From: Ilex aquifolium
Taxonomy: Eukaryota > Streptophyta > Magnoliopsida > Aquifoliales > Aquifoliaceae
Length of the DNA: 64,000 bases
Direction: 5' to 3'
Assembly: GCA_951799425.1 (NCBI GenBank)
Contig: OX637407.1
Location: 1,247,501-1,311,500 of the forward strand
Of the stretch, positions 24,742-36,217 are shown piece after piece (positions within the stretch are counted from its first letter, which is position 1; each line of letters begins with the position of its first letter). A model generated the notes under the pieces. The model saw nothing but the letters and a program-made list of their open reading frames with translations. It ran no database searches and had not been told where the DNA came from. A program made the translations under genes and the position numbers.

Positions 24742-24944
24742 CTATGTTTTTACATGATTGCCCTTCAGGTTATTACGTGCATCTCACGTGATAGCTTGGG
24801 TTAACAGAAAGTTGGACGTCCGTCAGTCTTGGGTCCACATTGTCAACAAATTTTAACATTGAGGGTGCAATTTGAAACAATTAATCTTTCGTGGTGCAAA
24901 TTGAAAATTTTTAAATCTTTCAGGGGGCAAAGTGCCATTTGCCC
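24742..24944 (-). repeat. Right terminal inverted repeat of Pack-MULE
   Basis: Reverse complement of 23474-23676 with scattered mismatches. Outer end GCCATTTGCCC abuts the TAAACTTAA duplication. Confidence 0.93.
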
Positions 24945-25904
24945 TAAACTTAAATTTGATTGAATTTTACGAATATTTAAGTTGAACTGAAATAGAAACT
25001 GATTTTAATTTCTTAACAAAAGTTTTTACATTTACTAGAATTCATGTGAAACTTTTGAATATTTTCCTCACAAAAGTTATACAAACTCACATTAAAAAAA
25101 TAGTGCAGAGATAATGTTATAAACTTTAGGTAGAAACCTGCAGAAACACAAATAGTTATAATTTTTTCAAATTTGAGATAAAGTTTATTAAAAATGTTAA
25201 AATCGTAGACGTTTGATCAATAATAATTATATTTTCTCAGATTTTTGAATTAATATGTTACAGTAGTTGTAGCGTGACTTTAATTATATAAAAATTTAAT
25301 TATATATGTTCTGCATATAGATTGAACAATATCAATTTGATCATTGCATTGTTCAAATTATATTTGACATTGTCTTTATTTATAAACAAATTTTTGTAAT
25401 TTTTTACAAGTAATATAGTGCCTTCAGGCACGGGCAATTACTAGTATATATACATAATAAAAATAAAATATATCTAAAATCTATTAAAACTCTAATAATA
25501 AGGATTATCTCTAAAAAAAATATAAGTTCATTAACATATGCCGTCATATTTATATATTTATATTGATATCTATATCTATATATATAATTCAATTTATATA
25601 ATAAACAGTTCAAACGCGTAATTTAAAATTAACAAAATAATAGTACAATAACAACGATTATCGCTAACAAAATATAGGTTTATTAACATATGTTTAATAA
25701 ACGGATCATATTCGGGTGAGACCTGTCAACCCGTTTAAATAAATTTAATATAATAATAAATTATATATATATAAAATAATGAATGAGTAAAGAAAAAAAA
25801 ATAAAGAAAACATTTCAAAAAAAAAAAAATTAAGCATATCAATAGTAGAAAATTGAAGTTTTGAGCCTTGAGGCATTGAATTGCCTTTTGGCCCTTTTCT
25901 TTGA

Positions 25905-25956
25905 ATCCCACATCGACAAGGAGTGGAGAGGGGAGACTTCAGTTGCCTATAAAAAA
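25905..25956 (+). promoter_or_regulatory. snRNA-type USE plus TATA candidate in outer Helitron
   Basis: ATCCCACATCG (25905-25915) matches the plant upstream sequence element RTCCCACATCG of U-snRNA genes. TATAAAAAA starts at 25948, 32 bases later, close to the Pol II spacing of about 33-34. A start near 25980 would be expected. The downstream sequence does not resemble U1, U2, U4, U5 or U6 to my eye, so this may be a captured promoter or a chance match. Confidence 0.5.
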
Positions 25957-27647
25957 GGTAGTGAACTTCTCATTTTAACTAACCTTTGTGGTGTGATTTT
26001 CACGTAAGCTGTTGGCTGAAATTCCTTCAATTGAGGAAAGTACAGTTGGAAGCAAAGAAATGGAGTGTAAAAATTTATTAAAATAATATTTTTTTTTTAT
26101 TTTTTTGTAAATGGGTTAAACGAGTCATGTCGTGTTACCTGTTTATTAAATGGTTCGTGTTCGTGTTAAAATTTTTAAATTTTTTTACCGGTTTACTCGA
26201 TTATCGGTTTGAAGTGATTATGATTAGAATTCGAATTTGGCGGAATTTGATTGTCAAGTATAAAATATATATTTTTGTTTAAACTTAACTTTGCTTGAAT
26301 TTTACGAATATTCAAAGTTGAAGTCAAAATTGAAATTGATTGTAAAAATAATAAAGAATAATTAAATTATATAGTAAGTGAGAATACGCTATGCTATGAA
26401 AAAATCTGTATTTAAATTATATGGGTTAAAATACAAATTTTTAAGTTTATATACAACAAAAAAATTTAGAATTTAAGATCAATTTCATATTGGTTTAATC
26501 AACAACAAATAATATTAAACACGAAATGAACCTTAAATTATAAATGAATATATATTTTTATCAGAATTTGACATTTAATTTTGTCCAATTTATATTCAAC
26601 TTTGTCAAATTAATATCAAATTAATTTTTATTATTATCAAATTAATATTAAAATTCATTTAATCAATTTTTTGGGGGTACTAAATTATATCAATTTTTTG
26701 GGTACTAAATCAAATCTTATTTTATTTTATTAAAGTTTTAATTTTTTTGGGTACTCAAGTTGGAGAAAGGCAATTATAAAAATAATAATTTTTTTGGGAT
26801 AAAATCATTACTTTACATTAGCAATATTGAAGGAAAGGAGACAAAGGGGTCTCTGTGTAATAAATTTTAAATTTTGGGGATTTCCGTGTTATTTATAAAA
26901 TATCAGGGGGTGTCTTCATAATATTGTCAAAACTCAGGGGAAGTCTGTATTTTTTAATTAGATATTAATTTATTATTATTTTATCATAAAAACTTGAATT
27001 ATTATATTTCTAATAAAAGCAGTTATTAATTAGGAAGGTTTGTTGGTAGCCAAAAAAAATGTGTGAGAGTATGTTTCTGTGTATATTTATATGTGAAAGA
27101 TTGAAAATTTGGTAATTAAATTTATAATTTTGTTGTGCCATTTGGGGTTGAATGGTGATAGTGGTGATAAATTCATGAGTTTTATAAATGAGTAAGATTT
27201 GGTTGATTTTATTTATCGCTTAACGATTGTGAATTTAATTGTGTTATGTTAGTAATTTTTTTTTTTTTTTGCTTGAGATATATATTACATGGAGATAGAG
27301 TGGATTGAAAATATGGTGATTAAGTTTATAATTATATTCTATTATTGGATTGAGTGGTGGTAAATGTGATAAATTCTTGAGTCTTATAAATGAGAAAAAT
27401 TTTATTTATTACTTAAAGATTGTAAATTTCAATGAATTATGTTAATATTTGTTTTTTTTTCGGAGGCATTTGTATATATGGTGTTGTTTTGAAGAGTTTT
27501 ATCTATTTTTACGACAGTTCTATTAATATGGAGGATATGATCGGCGATATATTTCGAGTCATTTTAAAAGAAGAATTGGTATGAATATTTTTGGCCAATT
27601 CTTTTTGAATTTGGACAATTGTGTAAGAATTTTTTGTTTGTTATATA
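25957..27647. other. AT-rich interior of the outer Helitron
   Basis: No gene seen. It contains a diverged copy of the 480-bp repeat unit (26190-26370) and two copies of a unit of about 165-170 bases (27097-27265 and 27298-27460, sharing GATTGAAAAT, TAAATTTATAATT-like, GATAAATTC and TTATAAATGAG). It also has runs of T and A. Words such as TCGTGTTACC and GGTTCGTGTTCGTG are common in plant non-coding repeats. Confidence 0.65.
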
Positions 27648-28112
27648 GTGCCTTCAGGCACGGGTAATGACTAGTAGTTATATATAGTAATTAAACAACC
27701 CTAATAACCCAGAAGGACAAGCCATTCATGAGGATCATTTAGGTTTTGTATCATACATCAGTAGAATATCCTCAGCGTTCCGTTGGAGGAAAAGCCATAC
27801 CAGTAGAAACACCGTGGTTGTTTAACTGGCAAGTTGATGATGCACCGATGACATAATTCCAAGTACAGCACCGAAACTACGTACATCGTTGTATCATGCA
27901 TGAAGCGTATAATACATATAGATAAATATATGAATAAATCATCAGCATTTCCATAATCTAACCGATGATATACATATGTTCACCCTTCACCGAAGGGTAT
28001 AAACGACTACTCACACCCTATCGCTACTGACAAGCAAGGAGTACGGGTATTCGTCATTACAATTCAAATGAAAACACAAACTCTGGCCTTCTTGAAATGA
28101 AGGAGGGCATGG

Positions 28113-28203
28113 CTATTTATAGGCAAATAAGGAAGCACGAGGTGGGAGGATAGCCAAACCGCCAAGGCTGGCCGTCCGGACGCCCCCATCACCATCCGGA
28201 GGG
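28113..28203 (-). promoter_or_regulatory. A2 LTR promoter: CCGG palindromes and TATA box
   Basis: On the minus strand two CCGG motifs (the first TCCGGA, the second GTCCGGAC in CGTCCGGACG, 28171-28203) are followed about 50 bases later by CTATAAATAG (28113-28122). This cluster-to-TATA distance is nearly that of the S LTR. Confidence 0.65.
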
Positions 28204-28483
28204 TGGTCTCTTGCAGTAGGTACACGTGTTGCAAGTTGGAGCTTCCATGTGTCGTGTTCTTGTTGTTCCATGTGTCTCTTTACACTTTGGTCCTTCGTTG
28301 TTTCCAGCTTTGCAAGTTTACCTCATATTCTCCGGTATTTCTGTATTAAACCCTGAAATTCAAACATAAAGTATTTAAAACTTTAATTTACGCACAAACC
28401 CTAATTCATAATGTTTAATTGTTTTATGTTACAAATTTGATTACTTAATCATTTTAATTTACATACTAGTTAGGGTTAATCAC

Positions 28484-28496
28484 ACCCCCCAACTTA
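28484..28496 (-). promoter_or_regulatory. A2 3' polypurine tract
   Basis: Reverse complement reads AAGTTGGGGGGTG directly before the LTR start TGATTAACCC. Identical in core to the A1 tract. Confidence 0.88.
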
Positions 28497-30237
28497 AATT
28501 TTACTAGTCCCTAGTAAACACAAATTATAAAAATTATTTCACAAAATAAAAATAACATAACAGAAATAAAATCATTTTCATAGATTTTTTCACGATTGCA
28601 TTTAGCATATGCAACAAGCTGTTGAACCCCTAGGTGATCCCTAGTGGACGAGTTTTGTCTCGTGAAGGTTTTCAATGAAGCTTCCTGCAAACTTCAGTAG
28701 TTAGGAGTTTATAACTCATACTTTTCACAACTAAAATTAAATCAATATTTCTATGTATTGTTACAATACTTCCTTTTTCTGATCACTACAAGAGTAACAC
28801 ACGTTAGTTGTAACATTATCTATATATTTTTATAAAAACTTGTGTGTGTGTGTGTGTACTGATTTCTTTTGTTTGAAAAATCACTCAAGAAATATTACTA
28901 TCTTTCATGGTAATCTTGATGTCAATCCTTTCCTGAAATACACTCAGCAAAGAATACACATATGTTATAGTAACTATTCTCTCAATTGTTACATGTGATT
29001 AGAATATTGTTAACGAAGCAAATAATATCACATGTAATATATCTGAAGAACGGGTATCTGAATAAAATTGAATTTTGACATAATCTCAAGACTGGATATC
29101 AACACTATATTAGACATATTATCAACATTCTCCTGTTATGGATAGATAGATAGGATTAATACAGATACATAATTTCTGGAATCAAAAAGGACTTTCTTTG
29201 GGTTGTAATGTGGCCATTGGTTTAGGTTTTAAGAAACAACGTCTATGGGATTCAAAAGCTATCTTTTCTTTGTATTGTGGCACACCTCTTCTTAGTTTTC
29301 TAAGACTTTGTATATTCATCCTTTTTATTTTTCCATTTTTCACTTTCTTGGCTTTTTTCTTTCTGTTTTTCTTTTCTTTGAATAGCCAATATCCTTTTCT
29401 TTTCTTTGCACTGTTTTGTTTTCTTCTCCTTTTGTTTTTCTGTAACATACTGATTTAAAAGAGGATGTAAGAAAATTAGATAGCAAAAGGTAGGTTTAAT
29501 CTATTTTCATGTGGCTCGGGTATTTTTCGGGTTTCATGAAAAGAATTTATACTCTTTTAGGCTCAATCATAGTTGACTAAGGATATAATTTTGTAAAAGA
29601 AATGGTCGAGGCTCAAGTTAATCAAAAATGGCCTAAAATCATTTTCCAGAAATTATTCATCTGTATTAATCCTACATAAAAGAATTTCAAGGATAATGCT
29701 AATAATATAATCTAACAAGTGCTAATCAAGACAAAACTAATGAGATTATTCAAAGAAAGTTTACCGTAGAATCGAAGATGTTTATTTGAATAGATGTAGA
29801 ATATCTCTCCAAGGAAGATTGGCTCAAATTGTTCAATTGGTTATACATCTCCACTAAATATGTAAAGAGTGTAATATTTCACAAGGTTTCTTAAATAAAG
29901 AAATTTATTTGTGCTATAACAGAATAAGTTCAAACAAAAATATTAAGATAATATACAACTAAAATATGAAAATCCCACGTGATCAGATTAAGGCTATTTT
30001 CATAAAGCATAGGAATATTAACCTAATTCAACTGTAAATTATATGAAATAATCCTCCTAACGGAATTAACATGAGTTTCATATTAATTATTAAAAACTAG
30101 TTAAACACAAACAAGTTCAAAACAAATAACATGGTCAAAACATAAAGTAATTTAAAATTTAAGTGCATAAAGTAAAAGTGCATAATGTAAAAGATGAGTG
30201 AAAGATAGCAAATTATTTTGTAGAATCTCCAGTCTAT
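28497..30237 (-). other. A2 3' non-coding region
   Basis: About 1.7 kb between the env-position ORF stop and the polypurine tract. It has a CA/GT run near 28843-28856 and a pyrimidine-rich stretch (29310-29450) that makes a spurious Lys-rich ORF on the other strand. No gene is supported. Confidence 0.7.
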
Positions 30238-31350
30238 TTAGGAAGTAGAAGGTCCTGCTTCGAAATGATCTCTAAATAACTTCAAAAGCTCAGCTTGATT
30301 CTGCTCATATTCATCCATGCGTTTGTTGATCTGAGTAATATTGGTCTCTATCCCTAGTAAGATCTGTCTATCAGTTCTGTCATCCATTGGTATATATGGT
30401 TGATCTTCTTGTGGTGGAGCCTGTTCTTGTGGTATAAATTCCTCAGGTACCTGGAATAATTCTTCTTGTTGTGCAAGTGGTGCTTCAGTTTGGTCTTCCG
30501 GTTGTCCTCCATGACTCTTTTTCAATAAAGTTTTATCCAATGCTCCAAAATGGTCCACTGTTTTCCATATCGGATCAATGATCACACCTTCGTTCCTGCA
30601 TAGCTAAGAAACTAACATAGCATATGGGAGTGATGGTTTCTTTTTATCCACAGCAAGTATCATTTAGTCCATGATTAAGTTCGGCAGGTCAATTGTGTGT
30701 CCTATCCCAAATGCATATAAGAAATAAACCTGCTCAGTATAAATTTGATTCTTTTGGGCTCGGGGTAGCAAACTACACACTGTTATCAAATTCAGAATGC
30801 GGTATTTGTCTGTTAAATCTCCTTGCTTTATATATTTGTTTGGCCTACCCCAAGCAAATTCTGGATTACCCGTCACTTCTCTTCCTATGACATTCAAATA
30901 AGGTAATTCAGTATAAAGATATTGTGGGTTCTATTGTCTTTGAATGAGTTGAAAGAAATCAGCTATAGTAGTCGGTGTAACTTGAAAAACAATACCCCGT
31001 ACAAACACACGTAATTGTTTTTCCCCAATTATATCAGCATTACTATAAAATTCTCGAACTAAGCAGTCATAGGCAGGAGCAGATAATCTAACATAATCAA
31101 GCCATCCACGCGCAGCAAGAATTTGTCTTACTCCTATATTCTCAAAATCTTCATAAATAACTGGTCGTTCAGAAATGATAGTTTTGGAGATAAAGTGAGC
31201 ATCATACCAGGCCCGTAGTCGAAAATTCTCAAACATCACCTCATTGTATATATTTCCTGGACAAGGTTGTTGTGGAGGTGCCTGAGCTGGTGGAGATTGA
31301 TCCCTTCGTGCACGGCTTGAAGACCCTCTTGTTCGTCGTCTTGAATCCAT
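30238..31350 (-). pseudogene. A2 env-position ORF
   Basis: From the ATG at 31350 one frame of 371 codons runs to 30238, broken only by three stops (near 30931, 30664 and 30606). The N-terminus is basic and Ser/Gln/Pro-rich (MDSRRRTRGSSSRARRDQ). Then come FENFRLRAWYDAHFISK, VREFYSNADIIG and VFVRGIVFQVTPTTIADFF, matching the VRGKTFEVTPGTIA word of the A1 counterpart. PNKYIKQGDLTDKYRILN and a Gln/Pro-rich acidic tail end in EAGPSTS. I see no signal peptide or membrane segment, so an envelope role is not supported. It belongs to the widespread plant transposon protein group of Athila elements. Confidence 0.82.
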
Positions 31351-31560
31351 ATTTTTCTTGATTTCTTTTCAAATACTCTGTTTCAACTGATTTCAATCGG
31401 TAGATATCTTCAAAATGTGATGGGTAAGTGAATAATCAGAGAAAATTTGAAGAAAAACGGTTGAGTGTAGCAGATTTGAGGGCTATTCTTTGGAGAATTT
31501 TGGCTGATTTCGTATTTGGCTTGCGATGGAAACTGAACTGATCGGTTTTCTGCATGGAGA

Positions 31561-31613
31561 AGGTATATATAGGGGCACTGCCGTCGGGACGCTAGTCCCA
31601 CCCTCCGGACGGT
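31561..31613 (-). promoter_or_regulatory. Candidate internal promoter upstream of A2 env-position ORF
   Basis: On the minus strand CACCGTCCGGAGGGTG and CGTCCCGACGG (a decayed CGTCCGGACG) are followed by CTATATATACCT (31561-31572), about 210 bases before the ATG at 31350. The arrangement mirrors the A2 LTR promoter at 28113-28203. Confidence 0.55.
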
Positions 31614-31894
31614 GCTATCTGACTGGTTTTTGGTTTGTAACTGCAGACTGTTTCTCTGATTTTCTGCATTTTTCTCTTTTTCCTGTAAATTCCTGCAATT
31701 CACAAAATTAAACACCACTTTATATATTCTACAAAGTTTTGCTAACCACTCTTTTTCTTTCAAAAGAATTGGGTTTATTATTTTTTAATTTTTTATTTAT
31801 TATTTATTGATTTCCTTATTTATTCTATAGTTATTTACATTTATTTACAACTATGTATAGTCATTTCCAAAACTATATATCTTGTTGATCATAT

Positions 31895-32299
31895 TTAGTC
31901 AGTATCAGAAATATCTAGATCAATAACACCAGTGACACGGTTAACTTCACTTCTCATGTATCTTGTTAACATTGGGGTAGAATAGGATGGCGCCTCAGGA
32001 TAATTCTTACTCTGCCCATACCTAATCCACCGTAAACGATCTGACGTTGGACCTAAAATTGGTTCCGCACACTAATTATATTGTCTCAAATGTTCTGTAA
32101 GACCACATCTTACACAACCACCAAGACGATTTGGTCGTCGGTGTTTAGCATATGTACTTTTTTCACACAGGGGTCTTGCCTGACTTTCAAAAATTTCTAA
32201 ATTTCTAACATACCTAGCTTTTTGCATGATCAACGCACGTATATCTTTTGGAAAGTGATGTAGAAAAATTAAACTTAACCAAAATATTTTTTCGTCCAT
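31895..32299 (-). pseudogene. Small unknown ORF between A2 integrase and env-position ORF
   Basis: An ATG at 32299 opens 134 codons ending in TAA at 31895-31897, with one in-frame TAG (after residue 75). I do not recognise the product. It starts MDEKIFWLSLIFLHHFPKDI, with an amphipathic or hydrophobic N-terminus, is then basic (STYAKHRRPNRLGG), and has CVRCGLTEHLRQYN followed by a Cys after the stop. The Cys/His pattern CX2CX4HX6C resembles a variant zinc knuckle. The end is acidic (VTGVIDLDISDTD). A frame persisting past the stop suggests it was once coding. A1 has no obvious counterpart in its spacer. Confidence 0.5.
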
Positions 32300-32460
32300 T
32301 TTTCAACTTTTAAGAAGAAAGAAAGAAAAAAATAAAAATGACTCAAAAAATTATTGAAAATTGACTGACTATCTGGTTCTTTAACGTCTGCCAGTTACAA
32401 AGACGAACATAATTTTTAAATCAAGATTACTATGCTAAAAACAAAAAGTAAATTCACACC

Positions 32461-32480
32461 CATACCTCCCCAACTTAAAT
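32461..32480 (-). promoter_or_regulatory. Internal polypurine-like tract after A2 pol
   Basis: Reverse complement ATTTAAGTTGGGGAGGTATG lies about 165 bases after the integrase stop. Same position and core (AAGTTGGGG) as 12695-12710 in A1. Confidence 0.55.
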
Positions 32481-32643
32481 TAAACCTTATCTGTAATGTA
32501 AAAACAGTAATAAACAGCATTGATAATAAAAACCAGTAATTTGTTGTCTTTTAGCGATTAGGATATCTGGCTTTCACTCAGGAGTTTTAATCTGTCAAAA
32601 AATTTACAAGTAATTAGTAATATTACTTATAATCAAATAACAA

Positions 32644-33685
32644 TTAACACACATAGACTGGATCAAAAAGTTGCACAGAAGTTACATTTTGAGTAAATCC
32701 ATTATAATAGGGTTTAAGTCTTTACCCGTTTACTTTGAAGATATTCCCATTATAATAGGGTTTAAGCATTTGCCCGTTTACTTTGAAGATATTCCCAGTT
32801 ACTGGATTTTCAATTTCAATTGCCCCATAGTCAAAAACTTGCTTGACTATATAAGGTCATGTCCATCTAGATCTTAATTTTCCAGGGAATAAGCGAAGTT
32901 TTGCATTGTACAGCAGAACTTTTTGAGATGGTTCAAAAGATTTTCTCATGATATTTTTATCATGAAAAACTTTTGTTCTTGATTTAGCAATCTTTGTGTT
33001 TTCATAAGTTTCGTTTCTTAACTCCTCTAATTCATTATTTTGAAGTTTACGTGATATTCCAGCTTTATCCATATCAAGATTCATCATTTTTATTGCTCAA
33101 TATGTTTTATGTTCTAATTCTACAGGCAAGTGACATGGTTTACCATATACTAACCGATAAGGAGACATTCCTAGAATAGTCCTATATGCGTTACAGTAAG
33201 CTCAAAGTGCATCAGTTAATCTTAAAGACCAATCCTTACGATCTGGATTTACTGTTTTTTCTAAAATGTATTTTATCTCCCTATTAGCTAATTCAGCTTG
33301 TCCACTTGTCTGAGGATGATACGGAGTTGATATTTTATGAGAAATTAAATATTTTTTCATCAGGTTTTCAAAAACTTTATTACAAAAATGTAATCCACCA
33401 TCACTGATGATTGTTCGAGGAATCCCAAATCTGGATAAAATATTTTCTTTTAAAAACTTGATCATCGTTCTGTGATCATTATTTCTACATGGAATTGCCT
33501 CTACCCATTTAGAAACATAGTCAACTGCAACCAAAATATACATATATCCAAAAGATTGGGGAAATGGTCCCATAAAATCGATACCCCAACAATCAATAAT
33601 TAAAATAGGGTTTAAAGGCATCATATTTCTTTTTGAAATATTTTTCCATTCGTTGACATCTGTCACAGTTTAAACAAAAGATATG
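32644..33685 (-). pseudogene. A2 integrase, main part
   Basis: Continues the integrase after the T2 insertion. From 33666 the frame gives [12 protein letters not shown], catalytic Asp in [10 protein letters not shown], second Asp in [11 protein letters not shown] and the Glu in [12 protein letters not shown], so the D-D-E triad is complete. A TAG follows at 33202. [32 protein letters not shown] and [13 protein letters not shown] continue to a stop near 32857. The C-terminal tail runs to a TAA at 32644 and carries a 16-residue duplication (FKVNGQ.LKPYYNGNI twice). A frameshift near 33650 lies between the zinc segment CDRCQR and the core. Confidence 0.85.
32700..32796. repeat. 48-bp in-frame tandem duplication in A2 integrase tail
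   Basis: ATTATAATAGGGTTTAAG starts at 32701 and again at 32749. The two units differ at a few bases. The 48-base period equals 16 codons, so the frame is kept. Confidence 0.88.
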
Positions 33686-36201
33686 TGTAAAATCCGGACA
33701 AATTTGAACTTTTTCTGAAAAAATGGTAAAATGGTAATTTGTCACCCTCTGGCGTATTTAAAATATTCATGTTCTAGAGCTCAAATCACGAAATGGAGTT
33801 TGCCGTTGGATTCGTCTCGCGAAACCAAGTCACCCTGTCAAATTTCGCTGAATTCCGAGATAGTTCGTTTTTTTCACGTTTTTCGAGGTGACTGGTGACT
33901 GGTGTCCAGTGACCCCCAAAAATAAATTTTTTATTAAAATTATAGAATTTCCTTAGAATTTGATGAAAGTTCAAATAAAATTAATTTGAACTTAAACCGG
34001 GACGAAATTAATCGTTTCGAGGCGAAAATGAACCCGAACAAGTGGGGGCTATGTGGCTCGATGTGAGCCAAGTTTTAAAAATTATAAATAGGGGCTAAAT
34101 ATCTGAAAAATCAGATATTTCCTTCCTCAAATCTGTTGGTTCCAACGTGTGAGAGAAAGAGAAGAGAAAAGTGGGAAATCAACCTTTCTTCCACCGATCT
34201 TCGAAGTTCTGTCGCTCGGATTAACTCGGACCAAGAGTTAAAGTCGATCACCGCGACGAGGGCTACATCTACGTACCAAGAAAAGTGGATTTCACCGAAG
34301 GTCCAAAGAAAATATTTTGGAGAAATCAAGTTCTTGGGCTATTTTTGGGGTTCTTGACGTCTCTACACTTCAATCTACGCTACAAGAGGTAGGGTTCTTC
34401 CTACCTTGGTTTTATTCTTACCTTAAGTGGGCCTTTTAATGGCTGAAATGGGACTGCATATAGGCTGTCCAAATGGATAGTTCTTGGACTGTTTAGGTGG
34501 CTGAAATGGGGCTGCATGTAGGCCAATTCATGGACTGTTTTTAGGCCATTTCATGGATTGTTTTTAGGCCAATTCATGGACTGTTTTTAGGCCAATTCAT
34601 GGACTGATTTTAGGCCATTCATGGACTGTTTCTAGGGCCATTTTACGGACTATTTTATGGCCTGTTATGAACTATTTTTATGGCCTTTTTAGGGACTATT
34701 TTGAGGCCTATGTAGGGGCTGTTTTTGTGCTCCAATTAGGGGCTGTTTTGTGGATTGTTTTTGGCCCGTTAAGTGGGTTGTTATGTGGGCTAATACATGG
34801 GCGGTTATGTGTTAAATTGTGCCTTTGTGATTAAGTGTGTTATTAGCATCGATTATGTAATAACATGCTTGTCAATTGTGTTGAATATAAATGTTGATAC
34901 ATGCTAGTTGATGTTTTGACATTGAGATGAAATTTTGGAGATTATATGCCTATGATATAATTGTCCATGATACATGTTGATATGTTGTTTAAGTTGTACA
35001 TATGGCATTCATTACATATGAGACATGACATTAATATGCAATGACACATTACATTGCATTTGCACGGAGGCATCCCATCCATGGGCTTAGGCGTGAGTAT
35101 GGGTGTGTGTGTGTGAGATGCATGGTTGATCAAACACCTTGTTTGGTGGTTGGTCTGTGGGCTCGGAAAAATGTGGATCGAAGATCCCCTTTGAGTCAAA
35201 TAGTTGTATGGAAGAAAACTTGTGTCGGGTATAACAAGTAGGGCTAGACTCTCCCTCGGGTGCAAAACCCGGTCACATGGTTCAGGCACTTCCCGGCGGT
35301 GAAATTCCAGAAAAGTGCTGGTGTTTACAGAACCAGTGGTTGAAATACCAAAATCTGTTGCCCAACAAGATACAAGATTTTGGTTTATAAAAGTACTCAT
35401 CCAATGAGTAACACCCATCAATGATTTGGTTTTATAATGAAACAACTTTTATTTCAAACGATCATTGGATGGATTTTTCGTCAAATGACGGTTCATTTCA
35501 CAAGTGCATTGCATGGTGTTGTGAGAATCGGTGAGGACTCGGGTTGAAGTTGCATAAGTGAGTCTCATCTCATTTCATGGCATGATATATAATTTCTATC
35601 ATTGGATGCATATTCTTGATAGCAATGCTTGAATGGATAAATGTATTGATTGTTGCATATACACATTGCATATGCATTTAAGGTGGGGAGTAGCCTTTGT
35701 AGAATATACTCTACTGGGCGTTGGCTCACCCTATACGGGAAACATTTCAGGTGCGGGTTATGCGCCGGCGGACGGCTCACAATCGGGGCCACATGGTTGA
35801 AGAAAAGCCGACTTGTGGCTTTTAATCCTTTTTGTTTGTAAAATTTGGCATGTAATGTATGTAAAGAATTGTAATTGGACTTTTATGGACTAATTTTAAT
35901 ATAGCATTGCATGTTTATATGAGTATGGATAGATGGACCCGGTGTGGTCTATATTTACTCATAAATAGACCCGGTGTGGTCATTGTTGAATATTGGACCT
36001 CAGATGGGTCTTGTTATTTTATGATGGGCAGGTTGTGTTTTGGGTAGAGCTCTCCGTACAAAGGAGACTCTGCCCAATTTAGTTAAATTATGGATCTCGG
36101 TAAATAGGGCATAACGTTGTGATATCGAGTTACTCGGTATCCACGAGCATTCCGCCAGTTGATGGGAAATCAACGGACCCCCGGATTTTTGGGGCCTCAC
36201 A
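33686..36201 (+). repeat. T2 5' LTR
   Basis: 2516 bases, TGTAAAATCC to GCCTCACA. TATA box TATAAATA at 34083-34090. A minisatellite at 34500-34650 and the conserved Tekay block (35716-35782) with CTCACCCTATACGGGAAACA lie downstream. There is no CCGG palindrome cluster here, unlike T1, T3 and T4. Confidence 0.95.
34500..34650 (+). repeat. Minisatellite in T2 5' LTR
   Basis: A unit of about 28-30 bases (TTAGGCCAATTCATGGACTG plus TTTT) is repeated about five times. The 3' LTR has about two fewer copies near 41875-41945 but an extra GCTCCGATTAGGGGC repeat near 42043-42080. Confidence 0.85.
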
Positions 36202-36204
36202 GCT

Positions 36205-36217
36205 TGGTATCAGAGCC
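36205..36217 (+). other. T2 primer binding site (initiator tRNA-Met)
   Basis: TGGTATCAGAGCC, three bases after the LTR end. This is the usual primer site of plant chromoviruses. Confidence 0.93.

Larger units (their letters stand above)
23474..24944. mobile_element. Pack-MULE carrying a GRAS gene fragment
   Basis: Inverted ends of 203 bases (23474-23676 and 24742-24944), both starting GGGCAAATGGCACTTTGCCC, enclose about 1.07 kb. Perfect 9-bp duplications TAAACTTAA flank it (23465-23473 and 24945-24953). Long inverted repeats with 9-bp duplications define Mutator-like elements. There is no transposase inside; instead it holds a piece of a host gene, as Pack-MULEs do. It inserted into the third, partial copy of the Helitron tandem repeat. 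The inverted repeats differ by roughly one base in fifteen, so it is not very recent. Confidence 0.95.
21380..25444 (+). mobile_element. Non-autonomous Helitron, inner copy of the same family
   Basis: Starts TCTATATAATAAAG after A (21379) and ends with hairpin GTGCC-TTCA-GGCAC (25418-25431) plus GGGCAATTACTAG, followed by T (25445). It sits inside the AT microsatellite of the outer copy. Both copies contain the same block of about 205 bases (21645-21851 here, 25447-25652 in the outer copy). A Pack-MULE interrupts it at 23474-24944. Confidence 0.78.

Noticed and set aside
25880..25900. U2 snRNA similarity (TTGCCTTTTGGCCCTTTT)
   Set aside because: Only about ten bases resemble the U2 5' region, and it lies upstream of the USE and TATA rather than downstream.
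29182..29448. Lys/Arg-rich 88-residue ORF
   Set aside because: Product of a low-complexity T-rich stretch in the A2 3' region; no family resemblance.
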